A DNA stretch of 64,000 nucleotides from Paraflavitalea devenefica (GCF_011759375.1 NZ_JAARML010000001.1:496001-560000), one strand, 5' to 3'. Shown: positions 45,133 to 54,590, numbered from the stretch's first letter. The notes: generated by a model not told the origin, from the letters alone. Numbers and translations: made by a program.

Positions 45133-46533
45133 TTAACGGGCAGCCGGTTTTACTTCCATGGTATCTGTTGGCAGTGCCGGTACCTGGTAACCACCCGAGT
45201 CTATGATGGCTTTGGGAAAAGCCTGCCGTAGCTGCGGCCAGTCTTCTTTCCGGATGGCCGACCGGTAACAATAGATAGATTGCAGCTTATCGAGCCCCTT
45301 CAGTTGTAACAATCCCTGCGCACTTATTTTTGTTCCCACCAGGTTCAGGTATTGCAGTTGCTTAAGGGCTGTTAACTGTTTCAGTCCGGCATCTGTGATA
45401 TTGGTATGTTCCAGTTGCAGGCGGGTGATATTAGGACATTGTGCAATCACTGTTAAAGCAGAATCATTGATCACCGGGTTGCCCAGCTTTATCCATACCA
45501 ATTGTTTTTTCACCGGCAGCAGTAATTGCAGGTCTTTATTCTGAATACCAGCGGCCGTTATAAAGTTGACCGAAAGGTAATGGCTGCTTTGCGATACCGG
45601 CAAGATCACCACACCCAGGTCTTTTATTCTTTTCACGGCGCTGTCATCGGCCTTACTTACCGGATCGGCGGGAATGGTGGCAGGCGCTTTCTTTTCTGCC
45701 GGTGCATTTTGCAGGGCCAGCAGTGCGGGCTTTACAGCAGCAGGCTGTTCCAGGTCTTTAACCTTCTTATCAAAGGGAGCGCCGGAGGTGATCCACCAAT
45801 GCAGGAGCGCTATTTCATGGTCGGTCAATTGCGGCTTTTCTTTGGGCGGCATATGGTCATCATGTTCGCGGGGCAATAACAGCCGTTTTATTAATTCGCT
45901 TTCGCCGGCCTTACCAGGTAATACGATCACGCCGTTCTTACCCCCCTTCATCAACAAAGCCTGTTCATCCATCCGCAATCCGCCTTTTTGTTTGTTCTTA
46001 TTATGGCAGCTATAGCATTTGTTTTGCAGCAATGGCTGAATTATTTGCGCATAAGCTGCGGCCTCCTGTACATCCGGTATGGACACCTGTTGCAACACGG
46101 TAGTATCACGATTTGTGATACCACTGAAAGGCTTTGTAAGGTAATCGGACCCGTGTGTAAGCGAGCCGCCTATATGGCCTGTGGCTGCCACCAGCACGAT
46201 CAATACGATCATTAATGGCCAATGCCAGCGTGGTGCAGTATGCTTTTTTCGCAGGAAGTACAATACAATGGCCACAACCGCTACCCCTATGCCCAGCCAT
46301 TGGTGCTGATTCACCAGTTGCGGATCATAATCATCACTGCGCGACAGGAAATAGCCGGTAATACAGGAGATAACAGCACTGATCATGCCCATGAGCAGGG
46401 AGAGGGTGATGGCCTGTTCAAAATTTGTTCCCGGCTTTCTCTTCTCTATGAACTGGAGTATAAATGCCAGGATGAGCATGCCTATCGGCAGGTGAACGAA
46501 TACAGGGTGGAAATGACCAATGAGTGGAAACAT
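45133..46533 (-). CDS. DUF2231 membrane protein fused to cytochrome c and leucine-rich repeats
   Basis: 466 residues. About residues 1-150 are a DUF2231-type membrane domain with four spans (HFHPVFVHLPIGMLILAFIL). A planctomycete-type cytochrome domain follows with the heme site CYSCHNKNKQKGGLRMD and the distal methionine region DDHMPPKEKPQLTD. The C-terminal part has leucine-rich repeats (LQLEHTNITDAGLKQLTAL, then LQYLNLVGTKISAQGLLQL). It belongs to the minus-strand set with the isomerase, DUF1501 and DUF1553 genes. Confidence 0.88.
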   Translation of the reverse strand: MFPLIGHFHPVFVHLPIGMLILAFILQFIEKRKPGTNFEQAITLSLLMGMISAVISCITGYFLSRSDDYDPQLVNQHQWLGIGVAVVAIVLYFLRKKHTAPRWHWPLMIVLIVLVAATGHIGGSLTHGSDYLTKPFSGITNRDTTVLQQVSIPDVQEAAAYAQIIQPLLQNKCYSCHNKNKQKGGLRMDEQALLMKGGKNGVIVLPGKAGESELIKRLLLPREHDDHMPPKEKPQLTDHEIALLHWWITSGAPFDKKVKDLEQPAAVKPALLALQNAPAEKKAPATIPADPVSKADDSAVKRIKDLGVVILPVSQSSHYLSVNFITAAGIQNKDLQLLLPVKKQLVWIKLGNPVINDSALTVIAQCPNITRLQLEHTNITDAGLKQLTALKQLQYLNLVGTKISAQGLLQLKGLDKLQSIYCYRSAIRKEDWPQLRQAFPKAIIDSGGYQVPALPTDTMEVKPAAR

Positions 46534-46627
46534 AGCTACGAGCTGCGAGCTTTGAGCCGCGAGCCCTTTGAACCGCTTTGAGCCGTATTAGGTTTTAGCT
46601 CGAAGCTCGTAGCTCAAGGCTCGCCGC
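46534..46627. repeat. Facing 7-bp arrays forming a long imperfect inverted repeat
   Basis: Left: AGCTACG, AGCTGCG, AGCTTTG, AGCCGCG (46534-46561). Right: TTTTAGC, TCGAAGC, TCGTAGC, TCAAGGC, TCGCCGC (46593-46627). The right array is close to the reverse complement of the left, so the transcript of this gap can fold. Confidence 0.75.
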
Positions 46628-46631
46628 TTAT

Positions 46632-47561
46632 TTAAGAATATCGTTTTCTTAGTAATTGCATCATATGCACATTGATGGCCCACTGATCGGCCAGGGGCTG
46701 ACGGGTATAGGGCAATGTAGGCATGTAATCCGGCGGACCAAACTCTGTGAGGATGGTCATGGTTTCGCCGGCTTTCTTTTTCCTTTCGATAACGGTGTCC
46801 CACCAGCCAATATGCGCTTTTACAGCAGGCTCCCATTCCGGCGCCCGCGGATCATTGACCTGCGGCCCTTCCGGATGCCCGATGCGGGCATGGATATGAT
46901 CGGTACGCTCCAACGCCATACTCACGGTTTCCGGCTGATCACCCAGCAGGCTTTCATGCACATTGCACCAGTGCGATACATCGAAGGTGAGCCGCAGGTC
47001 GGGCAGCTTTTCCATGTACTGCCTGGCCACCGAAGCTGCAAACAATATCCTTGAGCGGTGTGTTTCGTGACATATCTTAATACCGGTTTCTTTGGCCAGC
47101 CGGGTAGTATGATCAATAAAAGCCTGGTTCTGTTCAAACGTAAAATAATCACGGCCCGAATGGCAATTGATGTACAGCGGTCGTTGTACCGTATTGTGTG
47201 CTGCCGCATCAATGGCGTTGGTGAACTGTGGCAGGTGCTCCTGGAATTTAGCCGATGAACCACCACACAGGAAACCTATTTCCAGCCCATGCTTTTTCAA
47301 TGCTGCAAACAATTCATTGCGGGCGGATGCTTCCTGCGGCCACCACATTTCAATGCCATCATATCCTTCTTTTTTTGCCCTGGCGCAAAACTCATCCACC
47401 GTTCCCCTGAATCCCCAGTTGGTAGCCAATATTTTCAGCGAGAAGGCGGGGTTGTCACTAAAGGCAGGTTTATCTATTGCCAGTGCATCCAGTGATGATA
47501 ACATCCAGGCGGCTCCGGCGGAGGCGCCCAATCCAAAAAACTTTCTGCGGGTTAAAGCCAT
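46632..47561 (-). CDS. Exported sugar-phosphate isomerase/epimerase-like TIM barrel
   Basis: 309 residues. The twin-arginine signal TRRKFFGLGASAGAAW sends it folded across the membrane. The body is the xylose-isomerase-like TIM barrel (AP endonuclease 2 fold): GYDGIEMWWPQ, then CHETHRSRI, LTFDVSHWC and HIHARIGHPEG, supplying metal-binding Glu, Asp and His. The substrate is unknown; neighbours suggest periplasmic carbohydrate breakdown. Confidence 0.88.
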   Translation of the reverse strand: MALTRRKFFGLGASAGAAWMLSSLDALAIDKPAFSDNPAFSLKILATNWGFRGTVDEFCARAKKEGYDGIEMWWPQEASARNELFAALKKHGLEIGFLCGGSSAKFQEHLPQFTNAIDAAAHNTVQRPLYINCHSGRDYFTFEQNQAFIDHTTRLAKETGIKICHETHRSRILFAASVARQYMEKLPDLRLTFDVSHWCNVHESLLGDQPETVSMALERTDHIHARIGHPEGPQVNDPRAPEWEPAVKAHIGWWDTVIERKKKAGETMTILTEFGPPDYMPTLPYTRQPLADQWAINVHMMQLLRKRYS

Positions 47562-47589
47562 GATTGCGGTTGTTTTGTTTTTAACGCTA

Positions 47590-47685
47590 TGCGAGGCTTG
47601 CAGCCTCGCATTATTATTGCATTGCTTTCAGCAATACCGTTGCCAAAGGCAACAAAATAAAGCTTCGGAGCTGCAAGCTCCGAAG
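47590..47685. repeat. Four consecutive perfect hairpins with 3-base loops
   Basis: TGCGAGGCT-TGC-AGCCTCGCA (47590-47610), ATTGCT-TTC-AGCAAT (47621-47635), GTTGCC-AAA-GGCAAC (47639-47653) and CTTCGGAGCT-GCA-AGCTCCGAAG (47663-47685). Arms differ completely between the four; the loop length is always three. They occupy the 133-base gap between the DUF1501 and isomerase genes. Confidence 0.85.
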
Positions 47686-47694
47686 AGCTAAGTA

Positions 47695-49203
47695 TTATGC
47701 TATGATCTCTTCAATTACCCGTCCATGTACATCGGTCAGGCGGAATGGCCTGCCCTGGAACTGGTAGGTGAATTTCTCGTGATCAAACCCTAACTGGTTG
47801 AGTAGGGTAGCCTGTATATCAAAAGCGGTGGTTTTTCCGCTGATGGCGCTATAGCCTATCTCATCGGTTTCGCCATAGCTGGTTGCTTTTTTAATACCGC
47901 CTCCGGCCATCCAGATGGTAAATGCTTCTACGTGGTGGTCCCTGCCTTTGAAAGGATTTTGCTTACCATCGCGGTTCTCCATCATGGGTGTTCTGCCAAA
48001 TTCACCACCCCATACCACCAGCGTATCTTCCAGCAGGCCCCGTTGTTTAAGGTCCAGCAGCAGGGCCGTGGTGGCTTTGTCTACCTGCCGGCATTTGTTG
48101 ATGAAGCCCACATCAATGGCCAGGTTGGAATCGGTGCCATGACTGTCCCAGCCCCAATCAAAGAGCTGTACAAAGCGAACGCCTTTTTCCACCAGCTTGC
48201 GGGCCAGCAATACATTGTTGGCATAGCAGGATTTACCCGGTTGTGTACCATACATTTCATGAATATAGGCCGGCTCATCATTGATGTTCATGACTTCCGG
48301 CACAGAGATCTGCATACGGTAAGCCATTTCATATTGGGCAATGCGCGATAAAGTTTCGGGATCGTGGAATTCTTCATACTGCTGCCTGTTCACTTCATTG
48401 ATGGCATCAATAGAAGCTTTGCGCAGGTCACGGTCCATGCCTTCGGGATCTTTGATGAACAATACCGGGTCGCCTTCACTACGGCACTGCACACCCTGGT
48501 ATACGCTGGGCAGAAAGCCGCTGCCCCATACGCTTTTGCCTGCATCGGGAAACTTACCACCGGAGGTAAGCACTACAAAGCCGGGCAGGTTCTGGTTCTC
48601 TGTTCCCAGTCCATAGGTAGCCCAGGAACCGATACTGGGCCTTCCCAGGCGTGGCGCTCCTGTGTGCATGAGCAATTGCGCCGGGCCATGATTGAACTGA
48701 TCGGTAGTGACCGCTTTTAAGAAACTCACTTCATCGGCCACGGTAGCAAAGTGTGGCATATGGTCCGATACCCAGGCGCCGCTTTGCCCTCTTTGTTTAA
48801 ACACCGCCTGCGGCCCCATCATTTTGGGAACGCCGCGGATGAAGGCAAAACGTTTTCCTTCGAGTAAGGAAGGCGGACAGTCCTGTCCGTCCAGCTTCAT
48901 TAAAGCAGGTTTATAATCGAATAATTCCAGTTGGGAAGGAGCGCCGGCCATGTGCAGGTAGATCACCGATTTTGCCTTGCCGGGGAATAAAGGCAGTTTG
49001 GGCGCCAGCGGATTGGCCGCATCAAATAAATTATTGGAAACCGCTTCCTCTTTTCCGGCACCACAACCAAACAGGGAACCCAATGCCAATGCGCCCAGTC
49101 CCATGGCGCTTTCCTTGAGGAAGTGCCGCCGGGTGAAATAATGCAGCGCCCTGGTATTAGCTTCATCAATAAGGCGTTGGTTATGCAATTCTTTTTGTGT
49201 CAT
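47695..49203 (-). CDS. DUF1501 family exported protein
   Basis: 502 residues. The Tat signal is TRRHFLKESAMGLGALALG, with a Cys (LFGCG) that could be lipidated. Family features include VIYLHMAGAPSQLELFDYKP, GGEFGRTPMMENRDGKQN and GRDHHVEAFTIWMAGGG, with an alkaline-phosphatase-like arrangement of His and Asp. DUF1501 genes pair with DUF1549/DUF1553 cytochromes, as here (17 bases apart). Biochemical activity is not established. Confidence 0.9.
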   Translation of the reverse strand: MTQKELHNQRLIDEANTRALHYFTRRHFLKESAMGLGALALGSLFGCGAGKEEAVSNNLFDAANPLAPKLPLFPGKAKSVIYLHMAGAPSQLELFDYKPALMKLDGQDCPPSLLEGKRFAFIRGVPKMMGPQAVFKQRGQSGAWVSDHMPHFATVADEVSFLKAVTTDQFNHGPAQLLMHTGAPRLGRPSIGSWATYGLGTENQNLPGFVVLTSGGKFPDAGKSVWGSGFLPSVYQGVQCRSEGDPVLFIKDPEGMDRDLRKASIDAINEVNRQQYEEFHDPETLSRIAQYEMAYRMQISVPEVMNINDEPAYIHEMYGTQPGKSCYANNVLLARKLVEKGVRFVQLFDWGWDSHGTDSNLAIDVGFINKCRQVDKATTALLLDLKQRGLLEDTLVVWGGEFGRTPMMENRDGKQNPFKGRDHHVEAFTIWMAGGGIKKATSYGETDEIGYSAISGKTTAFDIQATLLNQLGFDHEKFTYQFQGRPFRLTDVHGRVIEEIIA

Positions 49204-49220
49204 GCTGATAACGGATTGTA

Positions 49221-51953
49221 CTAATTTTTAGTGATCAATTCATCCAGGTTAAGCATTGCATTGGCGGTGACGATCAATGCGGCTGTTTCGGGTTTGTTGT
49301 GCTCATCCATCACGCCCACCATCGCACAGGTTTTATCTTTATCCTGCCGGTAGGTTTGTAAAGCCTGATCATATAGTTTATTCAACACCTGTAACCTGGC
49401 CGGTGTGATCGGTTTATACATGGCCAGTTCATATCCTTTGCTGATCTGTTGCTGAACATTGTTACCGGCCAGTTGCTGCATGCGGTAGGCCAGGAACCGG
49501 GCCGTTTCCAGGTAGGCTTCATCATTCAATGTTACCAGCGCCTGCAGGGGTGTATTGGTACGTATGCGCCTGGCAGTACATACTTCGCGCAAGGCGCCAT
49601 CAAACGTGATCATGGATGGATAAGGAGCGGTACGTTTCCAATAGGTATACAATGCCCGGCGGTGTGCTTCCTCCCCGGTTGCATTTTTCCATTGCGCCCC
49701 ATTCCAGGGTGATAGCCAGATGCCATCCGGCTGATAAGGAAATACCGCCGGTCCAAACATGGTGGAGCTTATCAGGCCGCTGATGCACAAAGCCTGGTCG
49801 CGCACCTGCTCGGCCGATAACCTTACCCGGGCGCCTCTTGCATATAATTTATTGTAAGGGTCTTTGGCCAGAAGTTCTTTACTCACTTTTGAATCCTGCC
49901 GGTAGGTAGCTGATACAACAATTTCCCGCATCAGCTTTTTCATGCTCCACTTGTCCTGGTGCATGAACCGGTAAGCGAGGTAATCCATCAGCTCGCGGTG
50001 TGTGGGCTGTATGCCCTGGGTGCCCAGGTCTTCCAGTGTTTCGGCCAGGCCGGCGCCAAAGAATTGTTCCCATACCCGGTTTACCATGGTGCGGGCAGTA
50101 AGCGGATTATCAGTTTGTGTAAGCCACATAGCCAGTCCCAACCGGTTGCGTGGCGCTTTGGCAGGAAAAGGATTGAGTGCATGCGGTACACCGGGGGTAA
50201 CGGTTTTACCTTTTACCAGCCAGTTGCCCCGTTCAAATACCTGTGTGGGGCGGTGCATGTCGGCAGGATTATCCAGCATAATCGGCGTGGCAGGCACTCC
50301 TTTATTGAGCAGGCCCCACCAGCGCGCTTCATTTTCTGCATAACCTGGTTGTCCTTTGCCAGGGAATGCTGCTGAAAAATGGAACCAGTCGAAGGTTACG
50401 CCACTCGCCAGGGGGTCTGTAAGACTTTTGCTGCTATACGTTAAATAAATAGTATGCGTACCATTGGTAGCCGGCAAGCTGAAACGATGGATCTCCCGGC
50501 CCTCTTTAGTAGCGGGTAAGGTAATTTTTGTGATAACAGGACCAGTAGCGCTATCCAGCCGCAGACTTAGTATGCCATCTTTTAATGCGCTGGAATACCG
50601 GATGAGTAACTGGGTTTTGTTTTGCAGGTTTACCTGCTTTAAGCGTGCAATGGCATTATTGCGGCAGGTCAACCACTTGGTATCTTGCAGTGTACTGTTG
50701 GCTAGTGCATCGGCTGTCAATGAATAAATGGAAGGCTCCCATGTTTTGGTAAAGCGCAGCCACTGGAATACCTCTTCTTTTGTGGTATACTTTTCCATCC
50801 AATGACCCAGGGTTGTCAACTCCTGTTCCATGGAATCGGTAAAATGCCGCAGTAGCGGATAATCCTCATAACTATCTGCATCGCGGGTATCATTAAAGAA
50901 GGCCATGAAGTTGTAATATTCCTCATGTGTAAAGGGATCATAAGGATGACTATGGCATTGTACACAGCCAAAGGTGGTGCCCATCAGGCCTTCCCAGGTG
51001 GTATTCACCCGGTCGAGCACGGCTGACGTGCGGAACTCTTCATTATCGGTACCGCCTTCATCATTGGTCATCGTATTGCGGTGAAAAGCGGTGGCTATAT
51101 ATTGTTCGTCGGTAGGATTGGGCAGCAGGTCACCGGCTATCTGTTCTGTGAGGAATACATCATACGGTTTATCTGCATTAAATGCCTTGATGAGCCAATC
51201 GCGGTAACGCCAGATATTGCGGCCGGCATCACGCTCATACCCTTTGGTATCGGAATAGCGCGCCAGGTCGAGCCAAACACCCGTCCACTTTTCCCCAAAA
51301 TGGGGAGAGGCCAGCAGGGAGTCTACCAGTTGTTCATAAGCATTAGGCGCTTTGCTGTTTAAATACCATTGCGCCAGGTTGTCTTTTGCGGGCATACCGG
51401 TAAGGTCAAGACTAACGCGCCGCAGTAAAGTAGCCTTGTCGGCTTCGGGCGATGGCTGTAAGGAAGCTTCCTCCAGTTTTTCATAAATGAAATGATCAAT
51501 GGCATTGCGGGCGCCGGGATGATCGGTGGCAGGAACAGCCACTTCTTTTACCGGTACATAGGCCCAGTGATCGCCCCAGACAGCGCCTTGCTTTATCCAG
51601 GTGCTCAACGTCTTGATCTCTTCTTCTGTTAAGGGTTCCTCGTGGTAGGGCATGCGCTCTTCCGGGTCTTTGTGGGTAAGACGCAGGATCATTTCACTTT
51701 TATCAGGTTTGCCGGGAATGATGGCCGGCTTGCCCGATTCGGTATTGGCCAGGGCTTCGGAACGGAACAGCAAACTAAAGCCGCCCTGCCTTTTAACACC
51801 ACCGTGGCAGGAAATACATTTCTTATTGATAATGGGTTTAACTTCCGTGTTGAAATCAACCGTACGGCTGCGGGTACTGAAAGTAAATATCAGTACCGCG
51901 GCAAGTAATAAGGCAATAACCAGCAACGCTTTTCTTACAGCAGGAGCAATCAT
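49221..51953 (-). CDS. Planctomycete-type cytochrome with DUF1549 and DUF1553
   Basis: 910 residues with an N-terminal TM anchor. PSCyt1 has the heme site CISCHGGVKRQGGFSLLFR and the axial-Met region EERMPYHEEPLTEEE. DUF1549 (about 150-360) carries a second site, FGCVQCHSHPYDPFTHEEYY. A carbohydrate-binding-like beta insert lies at about 450-540 (GTHTIYLTYSSKSLTDPLAS). DUF1553 follows (about 600-880; NPLTARTMVNRVWEQFFG). Such proteins are abundant in Planctomycetes and also found in Bacteroidota, with suspected roles in oxidative polysaccharide degradation. It is the first gene of the operon and divergent from the LacI gene. Confidence 0.92.
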   Translation of the reverse strand: MIAPAVRKALLVIALLLAAVLIFTFSTRSRTVDFNTEVKPIINKKCISCHGGVKRQGGFSLLFRSEALANTESGKPAIIPGKPDKSEMILRLTHKDPEERMPYHEEPLTEEEIKTLSTWIKQGAVWGDHWAYVPVKEVAVPATDHPGARNAIDHFIYEKLEEASLQPSPEADKATLLRRVSLDLTGMPAKDNLAQWYLNSKAPNAYEQLVDSLLASPHFGEKWTGVWLDLARYSDTKGYERDAGRNIWRYRDWLIKAFNADKPYDVFLTEQIAGDLLPNPTDEQYIATAFHRNTMTNDEGGTDNEEFRTSAVLDRVNTTWEGLMGTTFGCVQCHSHPYDPFTHEEYYNFMAFFNDTRDADSYEDYPLLRHFTDSMEQELTTLGHWMEKYTTKEEVFQWLRFTKTWEPSIYSLTADALANSTLQDTKWLTCRNNAIARLKQVNLQNKTQLLIRYSSALKDGILSLRLDSATGPVITKITLPATKEGREIHRFSLPATNGTHTIYLTYSSKSLTDPLASGVTFDWFHFSAAFPGKGQPGYAENEARWWGLLNKGVPATPIMLDNPADMHRPTQVFERGNWLVKGKTVTPGVPHALNPFPAKAPRNRLGLAMWLTQTDNPLTARTMVNRVWEQFFGAGLAETLEDLGTQGIQPTHRELMDYLAYRFMHQDKWSMKKLMREIVVSATYRQDSKVSKELLAKDPYNKLYARGARVRLSAEQVRDQALCISGLISSTMFGPAVFPYQPDGIWLSPWNGAQWKNATGEEAHRRALYTYWKRTAPYPSMITFDGALREVCTARRIRTNTPLQALVTLNDEAYLETARFLAYRMQQLAGNNVQQQISKGYELAMYKPITPARLQVLNKLYDQALQTYRQDKDKTCAMVGVMDEHNKPETAALIVTANAMLNLDELITKN

Positions 51954-52026
51954 TTTATAAACTGTTTGGCTGACTGCTTAAAGTTAATGATTATCCGGAT
52001 TATGTACGACATATTCGAAAAGGCAT

Positions 52027-52038
52027 GCAATCGTTTGC
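52027..52038. promoter_or_regulatory. Candidate LacI-family operator
   Basis: GCAATCGTTTGC is a near-perfect palindrome around a central CG, the arrangement used by many LacI/PurR-type regulators. It lies in the 123-base gap between the DUF1553 gene and the divergent LacI gene, upstream of the LacI -7-like box, so it could control both sides. Confidence 0.55.
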
Positions 52039-52063
52039 TTGTTTTTTTAATATATTACTAATT

Positions 52064-52071
52064 TATCTTCG
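52064..52071 (+). promoter_or_regulatory. Near-consensus -7 box TATCTTCG of the LacI gene
   Basis: One mismatch to TAnnTTTG, five bases before the ATG at 52077. A TTG at 52039-52041 is 22 bases upstream and could serve as the -33 element. Confidence 0.4.
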
Positions 52072-52076
52072 TCGCC

Positions 52077-53090
52077 ATGGAGAAAAAACTTCCAACCATT
52101 AAAGAAATAGCGCAACGGCTCAGCATTTCCATTTCCACCGTATCCCGGGCGCTGCATGATCATCCCAGCATTGGTCTGCGTACACGGATGGAGGTAAAAA
52201 AGATGGCGGCAGAACTGAACTATGAACCCAATCAGACAGCTATCTTTTTCAAGCAGCGCAAAACTTTCACGATCGGCGTGATATTGCCCAACCTGCGCGA
52301 GGAGTTCTTTTCTTCCACGATCAATGGTATTGAAGCCATTGCCCAGCAGAACAATTACATTGTACTGATCGGCCAGTCGCACGATGATATAGAAAATGAA
52401 AAGCGGATACTGGAAACGATGAAGAAACACCGGGTAGACGGCATACTGGCCTCTATTTCCAAAAACACCACGCAGATAGACCATTTTGAACAGATGAAGA
52501 GCTATGATATCCCGGTGGTATTTTTTGACCGGGTGCCGGATGTACCGGATGTCCATTCTGTAAGCTGCAACCTGTACCACAGTTCCATTGAGGCGGTAGA
52601 GTTCCTCATCAAAAAAGGACATAAGACCATTGGCTATATGCAGGGCCCTTCTACCCTGGGTATTAAAAATGAAAGGCTGGCGGGTTATTATGAAGCGCTG
52701 AAAAAACACAAGATACCGGCAGATGAATCGCTGATCGTGAGCACAGACCTTTCTACAGCCAGCACCCAGGAGGCATTGGACAAACTGCTGAGCAAAAAGA
52801 AAAAGCCTACAGCCGTATTGGTATTTAATGATTATGTGGCCATGGATGCCATCTATTATGCCCGGCAGCAAAAGCTGCGCATTGATAAAGACATCAGCTT
52901 TGTAAGCTATGCCAATGTATCGCTTACCAGGTACCTGGACTACCCGCCCATTGCTTCGGTAGAGCAGTTCCCTTACGACCAGGGCGCCAGGGCTACCGAA
53001 CTGTTATTCAAACTATTGAATACCAAAACCAACCAGGAAGACATCCCTTATGAGAACGTGGTATTAAAAAGCGAATTAATCGTGCACTAA
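52077..53090 (+). CDS. LacI-family transcriptional regulator
   Basis: 337 residues. The N-terminal helix-turn-helix and hinge are PTIKEIAQRLSISISTVSRA, then LNYEPNQTA. The periplasmic-binding-protein-like sugar domain starts TIGVILPNLREEFFSSTING and continues through VDGILASISKNT and RPS-type segments. It is divergent from the DUF1553/DUF1501 operon with a candidate operator between, so it is probably that operon's repressor, released by an unidentified sugar. Confidence 0.92.
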   Translation: MEKKLPTIKEIAQRLSISISTVSRALHDHPSIGLRTRMEVKKMAAELNYEPNQTAIFFKQRKTFTIGVILPNLREEFFSSTINGIEAIAQQNNYIVLIGQSHDDIENEKRILETMKKHRVDGILASISKNTTQIDHFEQMKSYDIPVVFFDRVPDVPDVHSVSCNLYHSSIEAVEFLIKKGHKTIGYMQGPSTLGIKNERLAGYYEALKKHKIPADESLIVSTDLSTASTQEALDKLLSKKKKPTAVLVFNDYVAMDAIYYARQQKLRIDKDISFVSYANVSLTRYLDYPPIASVEQFPYDQGARATELLFKLLNTKTNQEDIPYENVVLKSELIVH

Positions 53091-53103
53091 AGCGTAATCC
53101 GCC

Positions 53104-53111
53104 TACCTTTG
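53104..53111 (+). promoter_or_regulatory. Putative -7 box TACCTTTG of fumC
   Basis: Exact TAnnTTTG, 19 bases before the fumC ATG at 53131. Confidence 0.55.
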
Positions 53112-53130
53112 CCCACAAATTTTTTTGTTT

Positions 53131-54528
53131 ATGGATTATCGCATTGAAAAAGATACCATGGGTGAGGTGCAGGTGCCTGCCGATGCCTTATACGGTGCAC
53201 AGACCCAACGCAGCATTGAGAATTTCAAGATTGCACAGGATACGAATAAGATGCCGAAAGAAATTATCCGTGCGTTTGCCTACCTGAAAAAAGCTGCCGC
53301 CATTACCAATTTTGAAGCGGGGGTATTACCCAAAGAAAAAGCTGACCTGATAGGACAGGTATGTGATGAGATACTGGCCGGAAAACTGGATGCTTATTTT
53401 CCGCTGGTAGTATGGCAAACCGGTTCCGGTACGCAATCCAATATGAATGTGAATGAAGTAGTAGCCTACCGCGGTCATGTGATCAAAGGTGGCAAGCTCA
53501 CTGATAAAGACAAGTTCCTGCATCCCAATGATGATGTAAATAAATCACAATCCTCCAACGATACTTTCCCCACTGCCATGCACATTGCTGCTTACAAGAT
53601 GCTGGTGGATGTAACCATTCCCGGCATTGAAAAGCTGCGCGATACACTGGCTGCCAAGAGCAAACAATACATGAACGTGGTGAAAATTGGCCGTACGCAC
53701 TTTATGGATGCCACGCCTTTGACCGTAGGGCAGGAGTTCAGCGGGTATGTATCCCAACTGAACCATGGCTTAAAAGCGATCAAACATTCATTGGCCCACC
53801 TGAGTGAGCTGGCCCTGGGCGGTACAGCCGTAGGTACCGGTATCAATACACCGGAAAGCTATGATGTGAATGTGGCCAAACATATTGCCGCATTAACCGG
53901 TCTGCCTTTTGTAACGGCCGAGAATAAGTTTGAAGCACTGGCAGCACATGATGCCATCGTGGAAGCCCACGGCGCCCTGAAAACAGTAGCGGTGAGCCTG
54001 ATGAAGATTGCCAATGATATACGCATGCTGAGCTCAGGCCCGCGCAGCGGCATTGGCGAACTGTTTATTCCGGATAATGAACCCGGTTCCTCCATTATGC
54101 CCGGCAAGGTAAACCCTACCCAATGTGAGGCGCTCACCATGATCGCAGCACAGGTGCTGGGTAATGATGTAGCCATTAATATAGGCGGCGCTACCGGCCA
54201 CTTTGAGCTGAATGTATTCAAGCCGGTGATGATTTTTAACTTCCTGCACAGCGCCCGTCTCATCGGTGAAGGTTGTATAAGCTTTAATGATAAATGCGCT
54301 GAAGGACTGGCCCCGATTGAGGAAAATATTAAGAAGCACGTAGACAACAGCCTGATGCTGGTAACTTCCCTCAATACGAAGATCGGCTATTACAAGGCGG
54401 CTGAGATTGCACAGAAAGCACACAAAGAAGGCACTACCCTGAAAGAGATGGCCGTGAAGTTGGGTTATGTAACCCCCGAGCAGTTTGATGAATGGGTGGT
54501 ACCGGCGAAGATGGTGGGCAAGATATAA
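53131..54528 (+). CDS. fumC: Fumarase class II
   Basis: 465 residues. Signature motifs of the fumarase/aspartase superfamily are [49 protein letters not shown] and the mobile loop [16 protein letters not shown]. These, and the overall length, match class II fumarase, which hydrates fumarate to malate without an iron-sulfur cluster. The ATG at 53131 is preferred to the TTG two codons before. It complements the succinate dehydrogenase encoded 18 kb upstream. Confidence 0.95.
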   Translation: MDYRIEKDTMGEVQVPADALYGAQTQRSIENFKIAQDTNKMPKEIIRAFAYLKKAAAITNFEAGVLPKEKADLIGQVCDEILAGKLDAYFPLVVWQTGSGTQSNMNVNEVVAYRGHVIKGGKLTDKDKFLHPNDDVNKSQSSNDTFPTAMHIAAYKMLVDVTIPGIEKLRDTLAAKSKQYMNVVKIGRTHFMDATPLTVGQEFSGYVSQLNHGLKAIKHSLAHLSELALGGTAVGTGINTPESYDVNVAKHIAALTGLPFVTAENKFEALAAHDAIVEAHGALKTVAVSLMKIANDIRMLSSGPRSGIGELFIPDNEPGSSIMPGKVNPTQCEALTMIAAQVLGNDVAINIGGATGHFELNVFKPVMIFNFLHSARLIGEGCISFNDKCAEGLAPIEENIKKHVDNSLMLVTSLNTKIGYYKAAEIAQKAHKEGTTLKEMAVKLGYVTPEQFDEWVVPAKMVGKI

Positions 54529-54559
54529 CACGAATTGCACGAATTGGATGATAAAAAAT

Positions 54560-54590
54560 GGGGCTGATCAATTGATCAGCCCCATTTTTT
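54560..54590. terminator. Bidirectional intrinsic terminator
   Basis: GGGGCTGATCAA-TTGATCAGCCCC is a perfect 24-base palindrome (54560-54583) followed by ATTTTTTT on the plus strand and preceded by an A-run (T on minus). It separates the convergent fumC and TonB receptor genes. Confidence 0.85.

Noticed and set aside
52047..52871. 274-codon open frame opposite the LacI gene
   Set aside because: The LacI frame has a complete helix-turn-helix and ligand domain; the antisense product looks random.
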